DNA of 64,000 nucleotides from Trebouxia sp. TZW2008 (taxonomy: Eukaryota > Chlorophyta > Trebouxiophyceae > Trebouxiales > Trebouxiaceae), in the NCBI GenBank assembly GCA_002118135.1, contig BDIU01000219.1:144650-208649 (forward strand), in the 5' to 3' direction. Made by a program: the position numbers and the translations under genes. Every line of letters starts with the position of its first letter. The stretch's first letter is position 1. The notes below the pieces were generated by a model. The model was given only the letters and a program-made list of their open reading frames with translations, did no database searches and was not told the DNA's origin. Shown piece after piece: positions 1 through 10,130 of this stretch.

Positions 1-779
1 TCCTGCCATGCAGGCTGTCAAAATCGTTGTCATTGCTGAATGAACGCTCAGTTTGACCTGTGAAGTCTAGGGTGCATTTTGTCACGGGTGCTTGAGAATG
101 CTGTGGGAATGCAGTGACACGTGTACAGTGTGCGCTGAAATATGACGCAAGCAGAGGCCAACACACTGACCTGGGCCATGTGAATTTGAAAATGCTGCCT
201 CGCAACTGAAGCTGTTTGCAAGCAGCAGAGTGGCTTTGGCGCCTCATTGCACAAGTGCGGTGACATCTTTCCGGAATGCAGTCACAAGTGGGCACTACCA
301 TGCTTACATGCGTTTGTTGTTGCAGCCAGGTGATGAGCACAATGCATGCGTGAGTGTGTTATACACAGGTCCACAGCTGCAATTTCGAGTGTGTGAGGAG
401 CAGCATCTTACGACATGAACAGTCTCAGACTAAAGTTTGTACAGTACAGAGCTCAATGAAGTCACAGCTGTCTGAATGGTTGAAGCACCATGCAATCATT
501 GCTGCAGCTGAGTCTGCAGCGCTTGCCATGCAGGCTGTGATGCGTCTGTTACAGTTCAGGTACAAGGTCTGACATGTAACAGTAAGATGCCATAGCATCA
601 CCACTTGTGTCTCGTTAGGAAGAGCTTCCGTACTGACTGGCCAAAGACTTTCACTTAATCACACAAGCAGGGTGATGCTGACTGGAGCATTCAACTTCGC
701 TTTCCCATATGTTTGTCAACTTAATACTCTAACCACGCAAATCCAACATGAGATAACAGCATCCTGCAGACTGGCACAT
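1..779. other. intergenic, downstream of RWA gene
   Basis: No gene is supported here. The stretch is TG/CA-rich and CpG-poor, like the introns. The phrase 'gccatgcaggctgt' occurs near both ends (about 5 and 526), which suggests an old local duplication. The small reading frames show no family motif or splice-phase continuity. Confidence 0.5.
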
Positions 780-3700
780 CTAAATGCTTTGAAGAATCCT
801 TCTATTGATGTTGAATATTCTCAGGATGACAAATGCAGCAGCATACATCAGAACTGTTGCAACAGCCAGCATTCCAAAGTTGCGCCACAGCATCTTACTG
901 ACCTTAGCTGAAGGTATGATTATAGACTTGAGGTCATTGGTCAATATAAAGAGGCGGTGGGAGACAAAGACATACACTGCAGCACAAACAAGCCTCATCA
1001 ACATTGGTCCTTGTTTGAGTAAGCATTAAGCACAGCTTAGCTCAGCTTGAGACTCAAAAAACACTTGGACATGAGAGTATCTGCGACCCCACTCACACCT
1101 AAGCTGATGCTTACCTCAATTTGACATGCACAACAATGCTTACACATTGCAGAGACAGCTTGTCTGGCAACTACTGGATGAAGTACAGGCAATCTGAGCA
1201 ACCTTTTAGGCCTCGCGTCTGCGTCATGCCCCAAAGCAACATTGTGTGCATACCAGGCAAAACAGGCAACAAGAATGCAAAACAATCAGCCGATTCTTGA
1301 GCAATACCATGCAGAACAGGCAACAACCAGCATTCCAACATAACTGTGTGCGCAGACCATGCATTGAATACAAATTGTGTACAAGGCCAACATGCCATCT
1401 CAAACGGGACACCCACCTGCCGTGCTGGCAGCAAAGTTTAGTAGGGGGTAGTTTGACGGGAAGAACGTCAGCAGCATCTTTGGCTGACCATTTGGTATGC
1501 CAGTAGCCAGCCAGGTGTGAAACTGTGAAATGTACGTCTCCAGTGTGATACATCCCAGCCAGCCGTATAGACTCAGGGAGAAGTGTCGCATCGAGGGGGT
1601 CATATTGCGAAGGATCACCCATAGTGTGATCGGGATCCAGGACGTGTATGGATGCACTCTGTTGTAGTCACGCTTGGGCAGTCGGTAGATGTAGTGGTAC
1701 CAAAGCGCAAAGCAGCCCAAGGTTGCTGCAAACACACACAACCTGAAGTCACAATCGGGCAGCCATATAGGCTCAGGGACAATTATTGCATGGAAAGGTC
1801 TCATGTTGCGTAGGATCACCCATAGTGTTATGGGGATCCAGGAGATGCATGCAGTTGGTAGATTCAGGGGCGACAAACCGCAAAACAGCCCAACGCTGCT
1901 GCAAGCACAAGCAGAGTGTCATGTGGCGCATGATTGGCCAGAGAGTGATGGGGAAGCAGAACGTGTATGGGTGCACTTTGTCTAGACACGCTTGGGCAAT
2001 CGGTGGATGTAGTTGTACCAAAGCTGGGACGTTGGTAAGCAGAGCAAGCCGTAAGTTTATGATGTCAAGCAGAAGAGAGTGAAAGCAAAGGCAGAGACTA
2101 TCCACAGGTTCTCGCCTATGACAGTGATTGTGCGGATGGCAACTCTGGCTTGCAGGGAAAGCTTATCAATGCGCTGCAGTGCAGCCTCAAAGCTAGGGTG
2201 CGGGTAAGCAGAGCAATGCATAAGCTCATGATGTCAGGTACAAGAAAGTGAAAACACAGGCAGATACTGTCCAAGGATTCTCACCTTCAACACTCATTGT
2301 GCAAATGGCAACTCTGGCTTGTAAGGACAGCTTGTCAATGCGCGGCAGTGCAGCCTCAAAGCTAGGATGCAGGTGAGCAGAGCAATGCACAGCTTTGTGA
2401 TGTCGAGTACAACAAAGTGTCAACGCCAAAGCATAATGAAGGTTTCACACAAAAACAGAGTCATGTACACCTCTCACCTGTTACAATCATTGTGCGGATA
2501 GCTATTCTGGCACGTAAGGACAGCTTGTCAACGCGTTGCAGTGCGGCCTCAAAGCTGGGGTGCAAGTAGGCGAATAGCATGCCGTGAATCCAGACATAGC
2601 GATCCAAAGATGACCTGAAGTACCACTCTGCAAAGCACAACCCAATGCGTAGCTGCAGATCATTGTCTTGAGCACGCCTCAGATCAGAAGCATGGGTTGC
2701 GGCAGAGCAAACAGATGCCGTGATGGCAGACTCATTGGTCCAAGAAACACGTGAGACACCATTCTGCAAGCACAGCAATATTGTTTGGCACACATCAGAT
2801 CAGAAGCATGGAGTGCAAGCAAGCAAACAGCATGCAGTGGATCCAGAGATAGCGGTCCAAGGAGGATCTGAAGTGCCACTCTGCAGAGCCAAAATCAGTG
2901 TTCAGCTTTTGGACGCGTGAGCAGGGTATAACCAATAGCCTCTGTTACAATGTTGCATCTGAATAGTATACACCTTACAGCTACAATAGACAGCCGCTCC
3001 TCATGTGCATCGACTAAAACAAGCTGATGTTTATGCTGCATGCCAATACCTTTCAACTGTCGCAGGTGGCGTAAGCCAAGTGACATTTTGCAAATGGCGT
3101 GTTGCAGATGTCTTACCATGTAGGACATCATTTGTAGTGTTGCGAGGGTCTGAGTAACCCATGAGCCATTTGAAAGGGCTCCAAATGGCGTAGAAGACAG
3201 GTTTTACATCCCAGCACACAAACACAACCCCCACAGAAAGTAGCAACCTGCAGCATTGTGAAAATTGTGAAAAGACAAGCAAAATTCTCACAGGGCAGCA
3301 GCTTGCAACGCCAATGTAGTGTCATGACACAAACACGCCAACAGTAAGGAGCCAACACACATAATCCAGACACTGCATCCAGCTGCAAAATCTCAAGAGC
3401 CGCATGTCGTACTTGCCACATCAGCATTTGTGTGCATGACATCATAGTGACGTTCTGTCATTGCTGAGCAGCAGCAGCAGCAGCAGCAGCAGCAGGGCCT
3501 TAGAGATAAGTGGAATGCGCAAAGGCTTACTTGCAGATGATGCCAGCCTGAGTTTTGTTGTATCTGTGGCCCAAGCCCAGCGCAGCATACACCATGATGG
3601 TGAAGAGGGTGTACATGGGGTAGATGTAATGAGAAGAAGAGCAGGAGTGAGAACAAGAAAAGAAACAAGATCGAGAAGAATTGACAAAGGCTCACTTGCA

Positions 3701-6700
3701 GATGATGCCGGCCCTGGTTTTGTTGTATCTGTGGCCCAGGCCCAGGGCAGCATACACCATGATGGTGAACAGGGTGTGCATGGGGCAGATGTAGTACAGC
3801 ATGTAGCTGTTCTGCAGCACAATGCACACCAGAACCACCAGGAAGTTCAGCCGCCACATCATCTGGCAAAATCTGCATTGCTTGCAAACCCTGTTGTTGT
3901 TACTGCTTCCTCAAAGCTTTATTACTGCTTCCTTAAAAGTTTGTTACTGCTTTCTTAAAGCTCAGTGTAGCATACAAGATGATGATGAAAAGAGTGTGCA
4001 TTAGCTGCTCTGTAGCACGATGCACACCAGCACCACAAGAAAGTGCAGGCGCCACATCATCTGGCAAAACCTGCAATAAATTCAGAAGATTCACACAATA
4101 TCCAAGGATACGTACAAGGATTACAGAATCATTATTGCAAACGAGATAAACAATCAAACATGAGCATCCAGGCGATTGTGGATGTGGCCATGTGCTCATG
4201 TGCGTCTCTCTTTGCAGGCTTGCAGTCGAGCTCGCAACAAATGTGCTATAGGCAAGCTTATGGCCTGGCAATGTCAGTCTGCAGTTGCAGCAGGGGCAAA
4301 GTAACTGCTTTTTTCTCTCATGTAATCCGCATACAACACTACAAGTAACCATGCCCGAGCTACGTGCAGTAACAATAGTGAGTGAAGTCAGGTCAAAGCA
4401 AGTCAGTACGCAGTGGTAAGTAACAACGTCAGTATCAGCAAACAACACAGCGAACAAGATTGAATGGGCTATCAAACGTAGGCTCAGCAAGCAGTCCGAT
4501 GCAAAGTGATTGCCTGAAGCCCTTGCATGGTAAAGCATGCCCAACAGGCAGGCAAGCAATTGCTGTGGTGTTGAACAAAATGCACAGCTGTCCTTTATGT
4601 CATAAATTGCACACACTGTGCATTGACGAGCCCTTGAACACTAGTACATTCATCTCTTGATATGAGGCCACTTGATGTAAGGACAGTCTCAGTGTAAGGA
4701 CAATGCAACTGGGAAGCAAGCACTGCATTCTGACGACAGAGGTACTTTCCAGTAAGGACAGCTTTTATTGAGATAAAAGGACATTTTCATTGGTACACAA
4801 TGCAGTCATTATATTGAGATATGATGACTGTTCTGTATTTTGTGTCATGCATGGCACACAATAGACTAGAGCGGGATCTGGAGCACTGAGACTGTGCTTT
4901 GTGCAGACATTGACACAGGGATAGAGACCATACAAGTGAAGCAGTATGATCACCTGGGAAAGGCAAAGTCTCCTGTCTTGTAGTAGTAGGAGAAGTTGCC
5001 AAAGCCCGTCATCCAGACATATCCAGCAATGAACACTCTGATGGCATTGTAAACCTCCTTAGCCTCAAAGTAATGATACAGCAGAAACAGCACCTGCAGT
5101 CAAACACTGCGTCTTTCTATCACAGCCATACAGCACCACATCAAGCTGTGGTAGTACACCTCCTTGGCCTCAAAATAATGGTACAGCAGAAACAGCACCT
5201 GCAGTCAAATACTGCGTCTTTCTATCACAGCCATACAGCGCCACATCAAGCTGTGGTAGTACACCTCCTTGGCCTCAGAATAATGGTATAGCAGAAACAG
5301 CACCTGCAGTCAAATACTGCGTCTTTCTATCACAGCCATACAGCGCCACATCAAGCTGTGGTAGTACACCTCCCTGGCCTCAAAATAAATGGTAGAATAG
5401 AAGCAACACCCGAGCCAGTGACACGAGATCATTTGAAGGGTTTTAAAATGCTGGTTGCTGCTCTACAACTTTGCGTCCCAAGCGGCTGAATAAGCTTTGC
5501 CCGGCACTGACTTGTGAACCGTTGTCACAATGCTCGGTCTGGCAAAACAATACACACTGGAAATGCTATTGTTTGGCTGCATTTGGCTTTTGCACATGAG
5601 TCCTGCATGCTGATCAGGCGCTCACCACGAAACAGCCGCAGCTGCTGCAGCATGTCAGTGGTTGATGTTTGGCCAGCAGCAGTTTACGCATAGCCCATAA
5701 GCTTTTTGTAGTCAAGTGTATTGGGAGGGATGGAGCATTCACTAAGCCAGGAAGTCTGATGAGGTACATCTGGCTCCTTGCCCAGGCTGTACATTTGTTT
5801 GATGGCTTGGGAAATCAGATGATGTGTCTGGATATATATGCAGGATAGGTGCCATTCTGACTAATGAGCACTTAGTATTGCAGAAATGTTGTTCTGACCT
5901 GCATCCAGCCTTTCCATTCTTCTGTCTGCTGCCTGTTTAGCAGCACAGCCACCCTGCATTGCTTCATGGAGGTGAAGGCAGCAACCAAGGTCAACCCCAG
6001 GAATATGAAGCCCAGCACATCCCTGCTATAGCTCTTTGCACCGTAGGGAAAGATAGTTGTTCGATCAGCAACATAGAACCACAACAATATGGTACAGATC
6101 TCAACCCTGCAGCAGTGCGGTGAGGCTCTTTAAGGGTGTTGAGGAAGCGACAAGACACTGTTGGGCATGTAAAAGGAGTTGAGGCATCACAGACTGTTGT
6201 TTTGTCTGACTTCCAGCAGCTCAGCGTTAGACGTTTGTTTGGTGATGCTCAATATAAGCCTACCTGACGAGACAGGACTTGTACCATGCACACCTGGCAG
6301 TGTATGTTGGAACGTGTAATGATTGCTAGTATCATTGGACTGTGCATAAGATCACTGCAGAGTGGGGGACTTACACTGCCTTGAGGGCATGTTTGCTTTC
6401 TACAAGGGCTTGGTGATCAAGCACAAGACACCTGCATAGACATGACATCAGCGCAAGCCTTCACAGCATTGCGATGTATTTTAGTTTGGTGCAGGCTGCA
6501 TCGGCGCTGCCATATGGTTTTGTACCTGACAAATCCACTATTTCTCACTCCAACGTGAGAATTTTGCTCTTTTGGGCCATCTGTAGACAACTGCAAGTCT
6601 GTTTGCTTAACACTCAGAGGCTGCACTGCAGGAGGGGACTCTTTGAGTGGGCCATGTTCCTCGTCTTGCAAGCCAGGCTTTCTGCCACGCCTGCAGCGTC

Positions 6701-6943
6701 AGATCTGAAGTTTTGCAGTGTTTCGGCTACGTGTAGTGATATAGGCTATTGCGTGCAGCACAAAGCGGCAATGATGCACCTGGTGCAATAGAGTAATTCC
6801 GCGTAGCCCCACAAAGCGAGGAAGCCGGCATAGGTCAGGAGGCAAGCGATCTGGCCAGGAGAGACACTTGCGCGCGGTTCCGACTCGCGCACCGCCAAAA
6901 CGGCGCTGCTTACAGCGGTAGCCTCCAGCGCGAATCGATACAA
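780..6943 (-). CDS. RWA: RWA-type polysaccharide O-acetyltransferase (CAS1-like 10-TM domain)
   Basis: Multi-pass Golgi membrane protein that, in plants (REDUCED WALL ACETYLATION) and animals (CASD1), moves acetyl groups to the lumen for O-acetylation of glycans. Nine exons on the minus strand (6943-6780, 6690-6526, 6106-5899, 5093-4954, 3872-3696, 3247-3117, 2627-2478, 1725-1417, 976-780) join in phase to 546 residues, close to plant RWA length. Diagnostic stretches in order: SPGQ near the N-terminus, [84 protein letters not shown] and SHRLFILTN. There is no luminal SGNH hydrolase domain, so it is plant RWA-like rather than CASD1-like. Exons 4, 5, 7 and 8 have decayed partial copies in the flanking introns. 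The start is the Met before the SPGQ segment, inside a CpG-rich 5' end facing EMC6. Confidence 0.93.
1755..2040 (-). repeat. two upstream head copies of RWA exon 8
   Basis: On the minus strand, positions about 1902-1755 and 2030-1907 repeat the first 150-200 bases of exon 8 (start 1725). The HPYTSW / PITLW coding pattern is recognisable but holds stops and frame breaks. Both lie upstream of the intact exon and neither contains its second half. Confidence 0.75.
2105..2390 (-). repeat. two downstream tail copies of RWA exon 7
   Basis: Two stretches (about 2390-2285 and 2205-2108) repeat the last 80-100 bases of exon 7 ([13 protein letters not shown]...TMIV) plus the donor region. They lie downstream of the intact exon 2627-2478, about 180 bases apart. 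Confidence 0.8.
2690..2890 (-). repeat. two upstream head copies of RWA exon 7
   Basis: Minus-strand copies at about 2886-2795 ([15 protein letters not shown] still legible) and 2770-2695 (more decayed) repeat the acceptor and the first half of exon 7, ending before its second half. Confidence 0.8.
3465..3496 (+). repeat. (CAG)n microsatellite
   Basis: About ten uninterrupted CAG units in RWA intron 5, beside the tail copy of exon 5. Confidence 0.95.
3535..4075 (-). repeat. tail and head copies flanking RWA exon 5
   Basis: The intact exon 5 is 3872-3696. Downstream, 3612-3535 repeats its 3' half ([21 protein letters not shown]) with an intact donor. Upstream, 4072-3963 repeats the acceptor and 5' half (CQMMWR...), then hits a stop. 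Confidence 0.85.
4665..4795 (-). repeat. dispersed repeat family 2, copy 1
   Basis: About 130-160 bp element rich in the motif GTAAGGACA, containing a CACTGCATTCTGA-like core and ending near a 'tggtaca' motif. Other copies are at 20050-20210, 28084-28243, 37970-38115 and 49960-50128. No coding capacity. Confidence 0.65.
5140..5410 (-). repeat. 105-bp tandem head copies of RWA exon 4
   Basis: The acceptor plus the first 50 bases of exon 4 (start 5093) recur with starts at 5198 and 5303, exactly 105 bp apart, and once more in decayed form near 5408. The first two copies differ by only a few bases, so this duplication is recent. Confidence 0.9.
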
Positions 6944-7150
6944 TGTTCGGCACGCGGGTCAAGCGCAAAGTCGTTCAATGTCAGCCCTACTCGGCTGTTT
7001 TTTACGTTCGCCTTCAAGGCTGACGGACGCTGACGGTCAGGCGCAAACACAAGGGCAATCAGGAGCACTCGACAGGGCAACTCGTGTGCAAGCCTTCCCG
7101 TCAGGACGACCGCTGAAGCGAAGGCTTCGATGCATAGTCTTGGACAAGGG
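6800..7150. promoter_or_regulatory. CpG-rich shared 5' region of RWA and EMC6
   Basis: A CpG-dense stretch (many gcg, cgc and tcg triplets) covers RWA exon 1 and the space upstream, against CpG-poor introns. The RWA (6943, -) and EMC6 (7801, +) starts face each other across 857 bp. No TATA box or defined factor site is called. The remainder, 7150-7800, holds no supported gene. Confidence 0.55.
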
Positions 7151-7800
7151 GTTTGACTTTAGTCAACCCCAGTTTGTACACTGATGTCTTCATGCAGGTG
7201 ACAGTGGCCCCCTGGCAAGTGGCTTGCTTTGTAATGAAAATTGACACCCTGATAGACACCAATCTCTTGTACGGCCAGCGTGCGACGGCATCACACAAAA
7301 GCGTGGAGGCCGCGCAAACAAAAGGGGCAGCCTGCAAAGTCAGATTGAATGCTGCTCTGCATACTGGCATCATATGATCATGCATCCTTATTGACATAGT
7401 GAAAAAGTATGGCATGACAATCAGCTGATCGAACATGGAGCCAGATCGCAGTAAGCTTGGGGAAACGCAATGTTTTCTCAACGGGTGGACTCGCCACAAG
7501 TTCACAATATATGACGATGACCCCAATGGGTTTGCTTTCAGGCATAGCCTGGAACGCCGGGCGATGATATGCAGCATGCATACGCAGACCCAATTCAATT
7601 GCATGCTGAGTGCTTCAAAGCAGTCGAACATGCATAAGCCATGCAAGATGAAGCTTTCAAGCGCATGATGTTACTGGCAGCCAGCAATTGCCTTGATCAA
7701 AGAGGCGCTCCGAAGCCATTCAGCATGGCCCCCGCTTTCAGCGCTCTGTGATCAATTGCGTGCAGTTGCAGGACTCTTGTTGCTGCTTGTGTCCTCGCAG

Positions 7801-8398
7801 ATGCTTCCTGGTCAGGAGGAGCCTGTTGCCCCGGTCAAAGGCGCTTTCGGCACGCAATTCCTGAACGGAACCCACATCCGAAACAACTTTACGATAATCA
7901 GCTTCAAGTGAGTATGACACGAATGTCTGCGCAAAAGAGGTTCATGATTGCAATCTGCAAGAAGGCTTGCATGATGCAGCCGGGTCTTCGCTTCGCTGAT
8001 TGCTGGACTGGCAACTGGCATTCTTGGTGTGACTGGTTGGGGTGGATTTGTATACTACTTCCTGGCTCACGTTTTGGTGAGCTATCGAACGACAGCATTG
8101 ATCAACAGTTTCAGGCTGTACTGGTGCAAGCTGCATCACTCAAGCTGATCAAGCTTGCTGGATGCAGCTGGGTCTACCTCTTTATTTGAAAGCAAAGCGT
8201 CGTCCAACTGACTACCTTCAATCAGCGTGAGTGCCACACTTTGAAAAACTGTTGGCTTGACGCGTTGCCTATGCACTGTGATGTCAACGTGTTTCATGCA
8301 GGCGGTCCTTGTGGCTTGATGAGGTCCTCACAAGCACCTCTCTCCTGACGTTCATTCTTTTCTGGACTTTGACGCACAACTTTGTGCATCTCTTCTAG
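7801..8398 (+). CDS. EMC6: ER membrane protein complex subunit 6
   Basis: Small core subunit of the EMC insertase, which places transmembrane and tail-anchored proteins into the ER membrane. Exons 7801-7907, 7980-8076, 8168-8226 and 8302-8398 join in phase to 119 residues (family about 110). The signature is in exon 2 (ATGILGVTGWGGFVYYF), a glycine-rich first TM helix typical of EMC6. Exon 4 gives the last helix and the C-terminal FILFWTLTHNFVHLF. The start is the Met before PGQEEPVAPVKG; an in-frame ATG at 7693 would add 36 residues unlike the family and is disfavoured. Head-to-head with RWA. Confidence 0.93.
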
Positions 8399-9600
8399 GT
8401 GAATTTCAATCAAACCCAGGATGTTGAGCATCTGTGACATCAGCATGACATCTGTTGTTGGCATTTGCAATGCCAGGGTCTGACTTGCTTGCACACTGCA
8501 TGAGTAAGTTACATCCCGCAACTTGAAAGCTTGTCAAAGTCAAACATGCCTTTCAACTTGCAAGGTATGCCTCGTGGCTCATTGTGCTATAGCATGGCTG
8601 ATGCCCTCGTTGCCTTCAGCATACCATAAACCCGACACTCAAGGCTTCTTGACCTTCCATGCTCAATACAAATGGTTTGGGGTAGCACAGGACCGAACAT
8701 GCTGGCAACTGTTGATTGCTCAGTACGCACCTAGCTGGGCCTGCTGAGCCTGTCTAGCATGCGTCAACAATTGCAAAGGCTTTTTGACCTTGCAACTTCA
8801 CGAGAGCCTGGCCTTCGTGACGCATGCACAACAAATGTTGTATACTTAAGCCTGTGCTTGTGCTTGATCAAGCAAGCACAAAAATTGTCCATGTCTTCAT
8901 GATGCAGATTGTCCCATCTGCCTTCTTTGACTCACATTCTCAAAGTGTGTGTGTGTGTGTGAGAGATGCAACTGTGTGAAACAGCAGCATAGTCAGGCTT
9001 GCTTGTGGCTGTGCAGGTCCACTTAAGCGCCTATCTCCTCACCAGCTGTGATGACTCAGTTGCTGGCAGTATCTGCACCACTAGCTGTGGCAACTAAGTA
9101 CCTGTGCAAGGGTCTACACCATCATACACACTACAGGACGTATCACTAAATCTACAAGTATAAATCTGGGGCAAAACATCTGCCTATTCTGGATGCATCT
9201 TACCTTAGTGCCTCCTCCAACAAGATTGGCATAAGACCATTATTGGCCTGGTGATTTCTATCCGGAGATGATGGTGGACTATCCTGTGCATCATGCTGCG
9301 CTACATGCTATGAAGTTAATCAGCAACCAGTGGGCATTAAGCTCAGAAACGTATAGAAACAGTCAGCTTCTGATACAAGAGACACAATCAGCAGCTTGTG
9401 CTGCACGCAGCAGTCAAACAATTGAGAAGTGCCCACTGATGCTCAGGCCAGTGTGAATGAGCTGCAATGCTGCCTGCCCAGAATGACAGATGCATCTGCT
9501 GATGACAGACGTCATGCCCTTGCAACCTGTTTTGCCACACAACATGCTTGTTCATTGCTGCCTGCAGCAAATCGTTTTTCCTCATGCCGACGTTGTGTAG
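8399..9600. other. intergenic between EMC6 and DHCR7
   Basis: No supported gene. Contains the EMC6 3' flank, a (GT)n run at about 8947-8963 and a dispersed repeat (8682-8768). The remainder is TG/CA-rich sequence with only short unsupported reading frames. Confidence 0.55.
8682..8768 (-). repeat. dispersed repeat family 1, copy 1
   Basis: Read on the minus strand, it carries the core GCTAGACAGGCTCAGCAGG followed by a CAGCTAGGTGCGTAC-like segment and GCAATCAAC. The same core occurs at 11495-11575, 16606-16735 and 29609-29728. Confidence 0.8.
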
Positions 9601-10130
9601 TGTAGTGACTTACTATGGCACTGCTCATTGACAAGGTCGCTGGTTTGGCATGCGCATGGTTCCAGTTGCAGAAAGTCATTGCAGGCTCAACCTGACACAG
9701 CAGAGAGCAGAGCCCCGCTGTGTGCCCCCCACATTGTGCTCGTCTTCTTCGGACCTGGCCAAGACTTTTCAGATTCCTGCCGCGGACAGCGCCCTCGATC
9801 GTTGTTACGCGCAGCACCACGACGTGCACAGAGATTGAGCGCACAGCGTGAGCCAAACTACCACCGCTGCTGCGGGGCGGGGTGGCCTGTGGCAAGAGTC
9901 GCTGCGTGCATTGTAGATTGCATCAGCGGGGCGAGCCCAGGCAAGAACTGGCAGCCTCGTGATGACCGTCACTCGAAGAAGTCAGGTCAAGGCTGAAAAT
10001 GGCAAGGAGAGCCTATCAGAAGCATTTGCACCTCTTCAGGACTTGCAGTTGTCAGAGACCGTCGAGAAAGTCCGCTCATGGGCTGAGAGCAACGGAACTG
10101 GCGATCGAAAGGGCGTGTGGGGCATCAGCG
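9600..10130. promoter_or_regulatory. CpG-rich 5' region of DHCR7
   Basis: CpG-dense block covering the presumed promoter, 5'UTR and first exon of DHCR7. The reading frames in it (for example 9628-9996) overlap the DHCR7 start and have no family resemblance. Confidence 0.5.

Noticed and set aside
3393..3887. 164-residue minus-strand reading frame, and the overlapping 165-residue plus-strand frame
   Set aside because: Both are shadows of RWA exon 5 and its tail copy; repeated motifs in them come from the duplication, not from a protein.
5073..5291. Plus-strand frame with a 35-residue internal repeat
   Set aside because: It reflects the 105-bp head copies of RWA exon 4 read on the wrong strand.
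9512..9895. 127-residue minus-strand frame upstream of DHCR7
   Set aside because: Open only because the CpG-rich block has few stops; no motif and no partner exon.
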